From contig NZ_JBHSMG010000001.1 in the NCBI RefSeq assembly GCF_042655435.1, forward strand, positions 1,364,001 to 1,428,000: a stretch of 64,000 nucleotides of DNA, read 5' to 3'. The position numbers and the translations under genes are program-made. The DNA is from Lysinimonas soli. GTDB taxonomy: Bacteria > Actinomycetota > Actinomycetes > Actinomycetales > Microbacteriaceae. The number at the start of each line of letters is the position of its first letter. Positions within the stretch are counted from its first letter, which is position 1. The notes under the pieces were generated by a model. It saw only the letters and a program-made list of their open reading frames with translations, was not told where the DNA came from and did no database searches. Shown here in pieces: positions 49,401 to 56,793 of this stretch.

Positions 49401-49701
49401 CGAGCTCGGCCGGCAGGCCGTGGGTGTCCCAGCCGAAGCGGCGCTGCACCTGCTTGCCGCGCATGGTCTGGTAGCGCGGGAAGAGGTCCTTGGCGTATCC
49501 CGTCAGCAGGTGCCCGTAGTGCGGCAGGCCATTGGCGAACGGCGGCCCGTCGTAGAACACCCACTCCGGGCACCCCTCGCGCTGGTCGATGGAGGCCTGG
49601 AAGGTGTCGTCGCCCTTCCAGAACGCCAGGATGCCGCGCTCGATCTGCGGGAAGTCCGGCGATGCCGGCACTCCGGGCTCGTCCGATCCAAGAGGGTACA
49701 T
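46483..49701 (-). CDS. ileS: Isoleucyl-tRNA synthetase
   Basis: 1072 aa from the ATG at 49701 (GGAG 6 nt upstream). Class I signatures: PFANGLPHYGHLLTGYAKD (HIGH-type, here HYGH, about residues 54-72) and GSDGQKMSKSLRNYPD (KMSKS). An editing domain (CP1) lies between, with TTPWTLPTNLALAVGP, and an anticodon-binding region follows. The length and motif wording suggest the eukaryote-like (ileS2) type, which tends to be less sensitive to mupirocin. Controlled by the T-box leader upstream. First gene of ileS-folC-DUF4233-ndk. Confidence 0.95.
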   Translation of the reverse strand: MYPLGSDEPGVPASPDFPQIERGILAFWKGDDTFQASIDQREGCPEWVFYDGPPFANGLPHYGHLLTGYAKDLFPRYQTMRGKQVQRRFGWDTHGLPAELEAMRQLGITQKHEIEQMGIGAFNAKARESVLRYTKEWEEYVTRQARWVDFEHDYKTLNVEYMESVIWAFKQLYEKGLAYEGFRVLPYCWNDETPLSNHELRMDDDVYQLRQDQSVTVTFPLVGERAEALDLTGVEALAWTTTPWTLPTNLALAVGPEIDYAVIPSADGVHRYLLAADTIGGYVKELGYESLDEARAAVSRTVRGAELDGVHYDRLWDYYADAAVWGTAHAWQILVADYVATGEGTGIVHQAPAYGEDDQVVCAAAGIPVILSLDDGGRFLSSVPEVAGQLWFEANKPLTQALKAQGRLVQQKSYEHSYPHCWRCRNPLIYKAVSSWFIRVPEFRDRMSELNQQINWVPENVKDGQFGKWLSNARDWSISRNRYWGSPIPVWKSDDPNHPRIDVYGSLDELERDFGVRLDDLHRPVIDELTRPNPDDPTGASTMRRIPDVMDVWFDSGSMPFAQVHYPFENQEWFDTHSPADFIVEYIGQTRGWFYLLHVLSTALFDRPAFTNVLSHGIVLGSDGQKMSKSLRNYPDVNEVFDRDGSDAMRWFLMSSSVIRGGNIVVTEEGIRAGVRELLLPLWSTYYFFTLYANTATPGGYQARWRSDSSHVLDRYLLAKTREVLEQVTEHFDTFDSPFAANALRDFGDVLTNWYVRRSRDRFWAGDAGSDDWRDAFDTLYTVLETLTRIAAPLLPLVTEEIWRGLTGGRSVHLSDWPDAAAFPHDPGLVAAMDRVREIASSGLALRKARGMRVRLPLAGLTVVAADPATLVEFADILRDELNVKSVSVAELGESSLGEFGITRRLTVNARALGPRVGKDVQRIIQAAKAGDWEPVDGGVTVAGTPLEPGEYELELQAADADSAIAFLPGGGFVVLDTALTPELEAEGIARDVVRAVQQARKDAGLEVGDRIGLTLTVDGSAFDAVAAHQQLIMDETLTTRFDLQLLEGVTPAVAVVDLSEGHRVAVELERM

Positions 49702-49925
49702 GTCGCTCCGTGCTGCTCGTGGTGTGCTCTGCCACGAGGACGACGGATGCCGCGGTACCACCTCGCTTGCCATCCGGGCGGCGCGGGCGCCTCTCGAATG
49801 ACCGCTCTTGTCGCTGTGACGGGCTGGCCCGCTCGGTTCTACTGAGCCCGCGGGAACCTTCTCCCGTGCGCCGTTCTTCCGAGGACTCCCCGGTGATGGC
49901 CGGATCGATGTCGTTGCCCTCGACT
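49702..49925 (-). promoter_or_regulatory. T-box riboswitch in the ileS leader (isoleucine specifier, short stem I)
   Basis: Minus-strand RNA. The T-box core AGGTGGTACCGCGG is the complement of 49750-49763; its UGGU can pair with the ACCA end of uncharged tRNA-Ile. About 130 nt before it, CCGG-CCATCA-CCGG (complement of 49890-49903) forms a small hairpin with the isoleucine codon AUC in its loop, as in the ultrashort stem I class of actinobacterial ileS leaders. Downstream, CTCGTGG/CCACGAG (49716-49722 with 49732-49738) forms a hairpin next to the GGAG ribosome-binding site, so control of translation rather than termination is likely. The leader also has a CGGGCT/AGCCCG stem (49820-49825 with 49845-49850). 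Confidence 0.88.
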
Positions 49926-50002
49926 TTACGGCACTATTCTGACCTCCAGCCCCCTTCCATCGCACGGGCCGCCCACCTGCCGACTCCGCCTCGAGGACGA
50001 CT

Positions 50003-50947
50003 TTGACCGACACCGACGATCTGGACGAGTTCGCGAAACTCTTCGGTGCCGAGCCGAAGACCCCCGCCACCGGAGTGCCGCTCATCCCCACCGCCCCGCC
50101 GCGTGCTTCGTCGACGCCGACTGCGCCGCCGGCACCGACGTCGGCACCCGCGCCGGCATCCGGTCAACCCGACCCGCTGGCCTGGCTGCTTCCATCCACT
50201 CCGGCGGCGTCCGGGACCGCACCGACCGCTCCTGCGACACCGGCCGTGCTTCTTCCGCCGGCCCCGGTCCCGCCGGAGGCGCTCCCGACCGTTCGGTTCC
50301 CGCCCGTCCCGCCAGCGGCGTCGGAGGAACCGCGCAGCTGGTCCCTCACCGACCAGACGACGCAGCCGTTCGACGCCGCGACGGCGGCCGCCGTTCCCTT
50401 CGCCGAGGCGCCCGCCGAGACCTTCCCGGTGGTCCCGGCCGGCGCCGCCGCTGCCCCGCCGGCGGCCGAGCCGACCGCGGTGTTCCCCTTCGACGCGGCG
50501 TCGGTGTTTCCGCCGGCTCCCCCCACCGAGCTCTCCCCCGCCCTCGCGTCCGAGCCGAAGGAGACGGCCGCGGAGAGGACCGTCCCGGATCGGCGCACGC
50601 TGATCATCCTGGCGAGCGCGGGAGCCGTGCTGCTGATCGCGATCGTGGTGCTCGCCGTCGTTCTCGTGGCGCGCCTCAGCGGAAGCGCCGCGCCGGCTCC
50701 CGTGAGCACGACGCAGTCGGTTCCCCCGCCGAGTTCGTCCCCGACGGCGAGCCTGACGCCGACGCCCACCCCGACGCCGACGCCGACGCCGACCCCCACT
50801 CCGACACCGACACCGACCCCCACTCCGGCGCCAAGCAAGACGACAACGCCTTCGTCATCATCGCCGCAGCCGCCGACGACGCCGACGCCGCAGCCGCCGA
50901 CGACGCCGTCGACGCCGACCTCCCCGGCAGCGGCCCCCACGCCGTAG
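50003..50947 (+). CDS. Pro/Thr-rich single-span membrane protein, unknown function
   Basis: 314 aa from a TTG at 50003 (GAGGA 7 nt upstream), opening with TDTDDLDEFAKLFGAE. About 190 residues of Pro/Ala-rich cytoplasmic sequence are followed by one span, TLIILASAGAVLLIAIVVLA, at about 199-224, then an extracytoplasmic tail with twelve consecutive Thr-Pro pairs and more Ser/Pro. No folded domain. The Thr-Pro tail looks like a wall-spanning spacer, possibly glycosylated. Divergent from the ileS leader. Confidence 0.7.
   Translation: MTDTDDLDEFAKLFGAEPKTPATGVPLIPTAPPRASSTPTAPPAPTSAPAPASGQPDPLAWLLPSTPAASGTAPTAPATPAVLLPPAPVPPEALPTVRFPPVPPAASEEPRSWSLTDQTTQPFDAATAAAVPFAEAPAETFPVVPAGAAAAPPAAEPTAVFPFDAASVFPPAPPTELSPALASEPKETAAERTVPDRRTLIILASAGAVLLIAIVVLAVVLVARLSGSAAPAPVSTTQSVPPPSSSPTASLTPTPTPTPTPTPTPTPTPTPTPTPAPSKTTTPSSSSPQPPTTPTPQPPTTPSTPTSPAAAPTP
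50756..50827 (+). repeat. Hexanucleotide-type (Thr-Pro)12 coding repeat
   Basis: 72 nt of ACN-CCN codon pairs (ACGCCG, ACCCCG, ACACCG variants), encoding twelve Thr-Pro pairs in the membrane protein tail. The mixed third bases show it is not a perfect microsatellite, though slippage length change remains possible. Confidence 0.85.
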
Positions 50948-51054
50948 GCCGTCGCGACCTCGTCTCCGGTTCAATCCGTGATCCATTGAGCAACGCTCGG
51001 ACTCCCCCTATGCTGTGAGCCGTCCGGATCGGTCCGGTCAGATCGAAGGTCCCG

Positions 51055-51684
51055 ATGAGCGACGACGCGCCCACGCAACGACTCGACGCATCCGATCCCG
51101 ACCGTCCGGTTCAGCCGGGCGCACCGAACTCCGAGCAGAGGAAGTCGCGCGGCCTGCTGATCGCCCTCATCGTGGTCGGGGCGGCCCTGCTGATCGCGAT
51201 CGTCGTGCTGCTGATCGTGCTCCTGGGCGGGACACCCAAACCCACCGCCGCGGCCACGCCGATTCCCGGCACGAGCAGCGCGACACCCGGCACATCGGCC
51301 GGCGCAACTCCCACGTCGACCTCCTCGCCCAGGACGGTCGTCAAGCCGACGAGCGCGCCGCCTCCGCCATCGACCAAGGTCGCGATCTCGGGCTACTCGA
51401 TCTCGCCCTCCCAGATCAGCTGCGCCACGGGGACTCCGGATCTGTCGATCCACTGGTCGAGCGTCAACGGCAAGACCGCCTACTTCGGGGTCAACACCGC
51501 CGACGCGCAGACCGCCGGGATGGGCTGGGAGCTGCCACCGACCGGTTCGGATGCCGACTTCCCCAGCGGATATCACCCCTACCCGGCGATCTGCGGTCAA
51601 GACACCGAGTACACGATCACGATCGTCGGCACCGACGGGTCGAAGGTCAGCAGGATGTTCACGGTCAAGTTCAAGGAGAACTGA
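51055..51684 (+). CDS. Single-span membrane protein with extracytoplasmic domain, unknown function
   Basis: 209 aa. A short polar cytoplasmic N-terminus (MSDDAPTQRLDASDPDRPVQ) precedes one span, LLIALIVVGAALLIAIVVLL, then a Thr/Ser/Pro linker and a C-terminal domain of about 90 aa with two cysteines (ISCATGTPDLSI and YPAICGQD) that likely form a disulfide. The domain reads like an Ig-like beta-sandwich (VAISGYSISPSQ, YTITIVGTDGSKVSRMFTVK). The membrane span closely resembles that of the preceding gene, suggesting related topology. Confidence 0.7.
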   Translation: MSDDAPTQRLDASDPDRPVQPGAPNSEQRKSRGLLIALIVVGAALLIAIVVLLIVLLGGTPKPTAAATPIPGTSSATPGTSAGATPTSTSSPRTVVKPTSAPPPPSTKVAISGYSISPSQISCATGTPDLSIHWSSVNGKTAYFGVNTADAQTAGMGWELPPTGSDADFPSGYHPYPAICGQDTEYTITIVGTDGSKVSRMFTVKFKEN

Positions 51685-51766
51685 CCCCTCCCGTAAGCTG
51701 GTTCGACCACAACCAGGCACCTCCCCATCGACACGGTGCCGCGCATATCGAACCGGAGTACACGCG

Positions 51767-54355
51767 ATGACGTCTGCCAATCCCGCCGCCGGCGGATCGA
51801 TCCCGCCCCAGCCAGCGCTCGAGGGCCTCGAGGCCAAGTGGAGCGAGGTCTGGGAGCGCGAAGGCACCCACCGGTTCGATCGCGCCGCCGCCCTCGCCGC
51901 GGGTCGCGCCGCCGTGTTCAGTGTCGACACCCCTCCGCCGACCGCGTCGGGAAGCCTGCACATCGGCCATGTCTTCAGCTACACGCACATGGACCTCGCC
52001 GCCCGGTTCCAGCGGATGCGCGGCAAGCAGCTCTTCTACCCGATGGGCTGGGACGACAACGGCCTGCCGACCGAGCGCCGCGTGCAGAACTACTACGGTG
52101 TGCGCTGCGACCCCACGCTCCCCTACGACCCGTCGTTCGTTCCGCCCCTCGAGGGCGGCGACAACGCCAGCTCGAAGGCCGCCGACCAGCTGCCGATCTC
52201 GCGCCGCAACTTCATCGAGCTGTGCGAGAAGCTCACCGCCGAAGACGAGAAGCAGTTCGAGTCGCTCTGGCGCGAACTCGGCCTCAGCGTCGACTGGTCG
52301 CTCAGCTACCGCACGATCGGGCACGAGGCCCAGCTCGCCGCCCAGCGCGCGTTCCTGCGCAACCTCGCCCGCGGCGAGGCGTACCAGGCCGACGCCCCGA
52401 CCCTGTGGGACGTGACGTTCCGCACCGCCGTGGCGCAGGCCGAGCTCGAAGACAAGGACCAGCCGGCGGCCTACCACCGCGTCGCCTTCCGCCGCACCGG
52501 CGCACCGGATGCCGGCACCATCGAGATCGAGACGACCCGCCCGGAACTGCTCCCGGCCTGCGTCGCCCTCGTGGCGCATCCGGACGACGAGCGCTACCAG
52601 GCACTGTTCGGCACGACGGTCACGACTCCGCTGTTCGGCGTCGAGGTGCCCGTGCTGGCCCACCACCTCGCCCAGAAGGACAAGGGATCGGGCATCGCCA
52701 TGATCTGCACCTTCGGCGACGTGACCGACGTGGTGTGGTGGCGCGAACTCGACCTGCCGACGCGCGCGATCATCGGCAAGGACGGCCGGATCCTCGACGA
52801 GGCGCCCGCTGCCGGGCTCTTCACCCCCGAGGGCCGCGAGCGCTACGCCGAACTCAGCGGCAAGAGCGTGTTCGGCGCCAAGGCGCGCGTCGTCGAGATG
52901 CTGCGGGAGAGCGGCGAGCTGATCGGCGAACCGAAGCCGATCACGCATCCGGTCAAGTTCTTCGAGAAGGGCGACCGGCCGCTCGAGATCGTCACGACGC
53001 GTCAGTGGTACATCGCCAACGGTGCGCGCGACGAGGCCCTGCGCGATCGCCTGATCGAGGCCGGCAAGCAGATCGACTTCCACCCCGACTTCATGCGCGT
53101 GCGCTACGACAACTGGGTCGGCGGCCTCACCGGAGACTGGCTGATCTCGCGTCAGCGCTTCTTCGGGGTTCCCCTGCCGATCTGGTACCCGATCGACGCC
53201 GACGGCGAGGTGCTGCGCGAGCAGCCGATCGTGCCCGGCGAGCATCTGCTGCCGGTGGATCCCTCCTCGGACGCCGCCCCCGGCTACGACGAGAACCAGC
53301 GCGGCCTGCCCAACGGCTTCGTCGGCGAACTCGACATCATGGACACCTGGGCCACCTCGTCGCTGACCCCGCAGATCGCGGGCGGCTGGGAGACCGATCC
53401 CGAGCTGTTCGAGCTGGTGTTCCCGTACTCGCTGCGCTCGCAGGGGCAGGACATCATCCGCACCTGGCTGTTCTCGACCGTGCTGCGCGCCGAGCTCGAG
53501 CACCACAGCGTCCCGTGGACTGACGCGGGCATCTCGGGCTTCATCGTCGACCCCGACCGCAAGAAGATGTCGAAGTCGAAGGGCAACGTCGTGACACCGG
53601 CCGCCATGCTCGAGGAGCACGGCTCGGATGCGGTGCGCTACTGGGCCGCGAGCAGCCGGCTCGGAACCGACGCGGCCTTCGACCCGCAGAACCCGAAGCA
53701 GATGAAGATCGGCCGTCGCCTGGCGATCAAGGTGCTCAACGCGGCGAAGTTCGTCTACTCGTTCCCCGAGCCGGCGGCGAACAGCCTGATCGACAACCCG
53801 CTCGACGTCGACATGCTCGCCGAGCTGAGCCGGGTCGTGCGAACGGCGACGACCGCCTACGAGGAGTACGACCACGCACGCGCCCTCGAGGCGACCGAGC
53901 CGTTCTTCTGGATGTTCTGCGACGACTACCTCGAGCTCGTCAAGGAGCGCGCCTACGCGGGTGACCCCAGCGCGACCTCGGCCCTGCGGCAGGCCATCGA
54001 CGTACTGCTGCGCCTGCTCGCGCCGGTGCTGCCGTTCGCCACCGAGGAGGTCTGGCGCTGGACGCACGACACCTCGATCCACCGGGCGTCCTGGCCGGAG
54101 GCGCTGGTCGGCGAGGCGCCGCGCGGTCTGCTGCCGGCGGTCAGCGCGGCCCTGATCGGCATCCGACGCGCGAAGACCGAGGCGAAGGTGTCGCAGAAGA
54201 CCGAGGTCGTGCTGGCCCGCCTGGCCGGCCCCGCGATCCTCGCCGAGGCCGCCGACGATCTGCGCGCGGTCGGCCGCATCGCCGAACTCGAGCTGGTGGC
54301 GGGCGACGAGATCGCCGTGACCGGGATCGTTCTCGCCGAGCCCCCGGCCGCATGA
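51767..54355 (+). CDS. valS: Valyl-tRNA synthetase
   Basis: 862 aa. PPPTASGSLHIGHVFSYTHM (HIGH, about residues 51-70), editing domain in the middle, KKMSKSKGNVVTP (KMSKS, about 602-614). The C-terminal coiled-coil arm of longer bacterial ValRS is reduced, giving the shorter type found in actinobacteria. DNGLPTERRVQNYYGVRCDP is typical of this group. Charges tRNA-Val in the cytoplasm. I found no T-box upstream. Confidence 0.95.
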   Translation: MTSANPAAGGSIPPQPALEGLEAKWSEVWEREGTHRFDRAAALAAGRAAVFSVDTPPPTASGSLHIGHVFSYTHMDLAARFQRMRGKQLFYPMGWDDNGLPTERRVQNYYGVRCDPTLPYDPSFVPPLEGGDNASSKAADQLPISRRNFIELCEKLTAEDEKQFESLWRELGLSVDWSLSYRTIGHEAQLAAQRAFLRNLARGEAYQADAPTLWDVTFRTAVAQAELEDKDQPAAYHRVAFRRTGAPDAGTIEIETTRPELLPACVALVAHPDDERYQALFGTTVTTPLFGVEVPVLAHHLAQKDKGSGIAMICTFGDVTDVVWWRELDLPTRAIIGKDGRILDEAPAAGLFTPEGRERYAELSGKSVFGAKARVVEMLRESGELIGEPKPITHPVKFFEKGDRPLEIVTTRQWYIANGARDEALRDRLIEAGKQIDFHPDFMRVRYDNWVGGLTGDWLISRQRFFGVPLPIWYPIDADGEVLREQPIVPGEHLLPVDPSSDAAPGYDENQRGLPNGFVGELDIMDTWATSSLTPQIAGGWETDPELFELVFPYSLRSQGQDIIRTWLFSTVLRAELEHHSVPWTDAGISGFIVDPDRKKMSKSKGNVVTPAAMLEEHGSDAVRYWAASSRLGTDAAFDPQNPKQMKIGRRLAIKVLNAAKFVYSFPEPAANSLIDNPLDVDMLAELSRVVRTATTAYEEYDHARALEATEPFFWMFCDDYLELVKERAYAGDPSATSALRQAIDVLLRLLAPVLPFATEEVWRWTHDTSIHRASWPEALVGEAPRGLLPAVSAALIGIRRAKTEAKVSQKTEVVLARLAGPAILAEAADDLRAVGRIAELELVAGDEIAVTGIVLAEPPAA

Positions 54356-54375
54356 CCCGCGGGCGGTAGCGCAGG

Positions 54376-55017
54376 ATGACCGGGGCGACGAGGCGCCGGG
54401 CGGTCCGCCGCCTGTCGCTCGGGCTCGCCTTCGCCTCGGTGATCATCGCGCTCGCCGCCTGCTTCCCGCTCGAACCCGCGCCGTCGCCGTCCCCGACCCG
54501 CAGCGGCGCGGCGTCTCCCGCAGCGGTGGCTCCGCTCGCCCCGCTCGTCGTGCCGGCGGTACTGAACTACTGCCCGCTCGTCGACGCCGTGCACTATTCG
54601 GGCTATCCGCTGCCCATCGACGAGGTCTACATCTGCCGGGCCGACGGTACGCACGACACCGACGGCACCACGAGCTACGGGCCGTGGGAATCGGCGTGGC
54701 GCGTCGATCATCCGGAAGGGCTCCTACTCGCCTATCGGCGCCCCGACGCCATGAAGAGCCGCACCGTGTGCAGCTCCCACCCCCGCGCCGACCCACTGAT
54801 CGTCTGGGTGCACCGCAACGGCGTCACCACGGCCTATTACGCGCCCGTCGACGGCTGCGGCGCCCCGAGCTCCGCCGCAGCCGCGGCGTATGCTCACGCC
54901 CAGCGCACCCTGCTCGTCGAAGTCGATCGCGGCGCGCCCGACCCGTCCAAGACCGGCGCGGTTCCCCGCCCCTCCTCGACCCCCTCGACCCCCTCGACCA
55001 AGGACTCATCCGGATGA
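54376..55017 (+). CDS. Putative lipoprotein, unknown function
   Basis: 213 aa. Signal sequence with lipobox LAAC at about residues 26-29 (VIIALAACFPLEP), a Pro/Ser/Ala linker, then a domain of about 120 aa with four cysteines (LNYCPLVDAV, VYICRADG, RTVCSSHP, DGCGAPSS) that may form two disulfides. The C-terminus is Ser/Pro-rich. I recognise no family. Its stop overlaps the GNAT gene start (ATGA). Confidence 0.7.
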   Translation: MTGATRRRAVRRLSLGLAFASVIIALAACFPLEPAPSPSPTRSGAASPAAVAPLAPLVVPAVLNYCPLVDAVHYSGYPLPIDEVYICRADGTHDTDGTTSYGPWESAWRVDHPEGLLLAYRRPDAMKSRTVCSSHPRADPLIVWVHRNGVTTAYYAPVDGCGAPSSAAAAAYAHAQRTLLVEVDRGAPDPSKTGAVPRPSSTPSTPSTKDSSG

Positions 55018-55523
55018 CCCAGCCCGATGCCCCGGCCACCCCGCCCCCCGCGGGTCGGGTGACCAGCGCCCCTGCGACCAACGCCGCCGTGATCCGGCCC
55101 GTCGCGCCCCCCGACCGCGACGCGTGGCGGCGCCTGTTCGCGGCCTACGGCGAGTTCTACGAGACCGCGTTCGACGAGTCGGTGCTCGACGGCGTGTGGG
55201 CTTGGCTGCTGGATGCCGAGCACCCGGTGACCGCGCTCGTCGCCGAGCTCGACGCCCAGGTGGTCGGATTCGCGCATCTGCGGCGTCAGCACGACACCTT
55301 CACGGCGGGCCCCGGCTGGTTTCTCGACGACCTGTACGTGCTCCCCGCGCAGCGCGGCGCGGGTGTCGCCCGTGCTCTCATCGAGGGGTGTGCGGCGACC
55401 GCCCAGGCCGGCGGCGGGGGCACCCTGCGCTGGATCACGGCATCCGACAACCACACGGCGCAGCGACTCTATGATCGGCTGGCGACCCGCACCAGCTGGG
55501 TCACCTACGGGAGGGAGACCTGA
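55014..55523 (+). CDS. GNAT family N-acetyltransferase
   Basis: 169 aa. Acetyl-CoA site motif A is LDDLYVLPAQRGAGVARALI (R-x-x-G-x-A, about residues 104-123), followed by TLRWITASDNHTAQRLYDRL (motif B). A Pro/Ala/Thr-rich N-terminus of about 25 residues precedes the fold. Acceptor not predictable. Translationally coupled on both sides (ATGA before, TGATG after). Confidence 0.88.
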   Translation: MTQPDAPATPPPAGRVTSAPATNAAVIRPVAPPDRDAWRRLFAAYGEFYETAFDESVLDGVWAWLLDAEHPVTALVAELDAQVVGFAHLRRQHDTFTAGPGWFLDDLYVLPAQRGAGVARALIEGCAATAQAGGGGTLRWITASDNHTAQRLYDRLATRTSWVTYGRET

Positions 55524-55765
55524 TGCAGCTCGGAACCCGCTGGACGTTCGGCGACCCGCCTCCGCCGCGGCTGCCTGCCGTCATGGTGGACGCGGTCGCC
55601 CGGGTCGAAACCGAGCGGGCCGGCCACGCGGGATCGGATGATCCGCGCACCTGGCGGTGGACCCTCACCTGGCTGGAGGGCCGCGCCGTGGCCGAACTCG
55701 ACGACGGGACGGTTCTGCGCCACGATCCCGCCACCGACACCGTGCTGCGCGAGCACCTGGACTAG
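55523..55765 (+). CDS. Small hypothetical protein
   Basis: 80 aa; its ATG overlaps the GNAT stop (TGATG). Opens MQLGTRWTFGDPPPPRLP; the middle TWRWTLTWLEGRAVAELDDG looks like beta strands. No membrane span, no known family. Supported mainly by tight coupling and codon bias. Confidence 0.6.
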   Translation: MQLGTRWTFGDPPPPRLPAVMVDAVARVETERAGHAGSDDPRTWRWTLTWLEGRAVAELDDGTVLRHDPATDTVLREHLD

Positions 55766-55790
55766 CGCTCGGGCCGGTCGCGCGCCGGGG

Positions 55791-55988
55791 TTACCGCAGC
55801 CGTGCCGAGTCGGCCGAGCGCGCGATCGCCCGCTCGTTGTCGCGCAGCAGCACCATGCGCGCATGGCTCAACTGCAAGGCCCGGGTGCGCCGGCTCGACC
55901 AGTGCAGCATGCTCACTGCGAGCCGTGACACGAGCCGCTCGAGCCCCCGCTGACGAGGGGCGCAGGCCGAAAGAGCAGTGGTGGTCAT
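55791..55988 (-). CDS. Small basic protein, unknown function
   Basis: 65 aa from the ATG at 55988 (GAGG 8-11 nt upstream). Sequence begins MTTTALSACAPRQRGLERLV and continues with an amphipathic, Arg-rich helix (SRRTRALQLSHARMVLLRDN). Too short for a family call. Lies 86 nt downstream of the ArsR-like regulator gene in the same direction. Confidence 0.5.
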   Translation of the reverse strand: MTTTALSACAPRQRGLERLVSRLAVSMLHWSSRRTRALQLSHARMVLLRDNERAIARSADSARLR

Positions 55989-56074
55989 GATCGTCCTCAC
56001 CTCGTTCGTGATGGTCAGATTACGGCCGGCCACCGACATCGACGGCTCGACCAGATGGCGGATTCTGGGGCTTC

Positions 56075-56701
56075 TCATGAGGCATCTCCTGGGGTCTGCA
56101 CGGCCGCGTCGACGACCGCGAACGCGTCGAATTCGATGTGGACGGGGCGCGCGCCGGGCGCGTCCTGATCGCGGTACGCGACCACGTAATGCTCGATCAG
56201 CTCGTTGACCGACGCGACGAACTCGCGCATCTGATCGATGGTCAGGCGGGCGTTGGCGGCGCGCACTTCGCTGATATCAGCCCAGTCGGGGGGCAGCTCG
56301 TCGTCACCACGCTCGATGAAGTCGTTGAGCAGGCGCTGCTGACTGGCCCGGAACTCCCGGTAGATCAGCTGCGAGGCGGCCCGGCCGGCCGGCGTGCGCT
56401 CGAGGTGCGAGGACCCGATGTTGATCGACCCCGGCACGCGCTCCCACCAGCGCTCGCGCCCGGTGCCACGGCCCTCCTGCTCCCGCACGAATCCGTGGCG
56501 TTCGAGCTGCCGCAGGTGATAGCTGGTGGCGCCGCTCGACTCCCCCAGACGCTCGCCGAGCCCGCTCGCGGTGGCCGGCCCGTAGACCGACAGCGCGTCG
56601 AGCAACTGCACGCGCAGGGGATGCGAGAGGGCCTTGAGGCTCTCCATGTCGAGGTCGCGCGACGGGAGGGCGCTCGAGCCGTGGCGCTGAGCTTCATCCA
56701 T
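56075..56701 (-). CDS. ArsR-like winged-helix transcriptional regulator
   Basis: 208 aa from the ATG at 56701. An ArsR-type wHTH lies at about residues 18-85 (MESLKALSHPLRVQLLDALS, GATSYHLRQLERHGFVREQE). The C-terminal 110 residues are helical (ASQLIYREFRASQQRLLNDF) and carry no cysteine cluster for metal sensing. The resemblance is to the HTH_20/PadR-like regulators found next to transporters; the ligand is unknown. The 92-nt gap to the divergent peptidase gene holds several TTTGCA half-sites, probably its operators. Confidence 0.82.
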   Translation of the reverse strand: MDEAQRHGSSALPSRDLDMESLKALSHPLRVQLLDALSVYGPATASGLGERLGESSGATSYHLRQLERHGFVREQEGRGTGRERWWERVPGSINIGSSHLERTPAGRAASQLIYREFRASQQRLLNDFIERGDDELPPDWADISEVRAANARLTIDQMREFVASVNELIEHYVVAYRDQDAPGARPVHIEFDAFAVVDAAVQTPGDAS

Positions 56702-56719
56702 GTCCCTCAGGCTAACAGT

Positions 56720-56764
56720 GCAAAGGATTCTTTGCAAGCAATTGTTTGCAGCACTTTCTTTGCA
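56720..56764. promoter_or_regulatory. Clustered TTTGCA inverted repeats between the ArsR-like and peptidase genes
   Basis: GCAAAG-GATT-CTTTGC is a perfect inverted repeat at 56720-56735. It overlaps the near-palindrome TGCAAGCAATTGTTTGCA at 56733-56750, and another CTTTGCA lies at 56758-56764. Four half-sites in 45 bp, A/T-rich against the background, between divergent starts at 56701 and 56794. Confidence 0.6.
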
Positions 56765-56793
56765 GTTCGAGCCGGCACGCTTAGGCTGAGGAG

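Noticed and set aside
50756..50827. Short-period repeat considered as a CRISPR or regulatory satellite
   Set aside because: It is an in-frame ACN-CCN codon run without spacers, encoding Thr-Pro pairs in a membrane protein tail.
51685..51766. Possible T-box leader for valS
   Set aside because: Only 82 nt separate the preceding stop from valS, and no AGGGTGGNACCGCG-like core is present.
51671..54082. A long open frame (about 800 codons) on the minus strand opposite valS
   Set aside because: It is the mirror of G/C-rich codon bias in valS; its product is Arg/Glu/Ala-rich low-complexity sequence with no motif, and valS is full length with all signatures.
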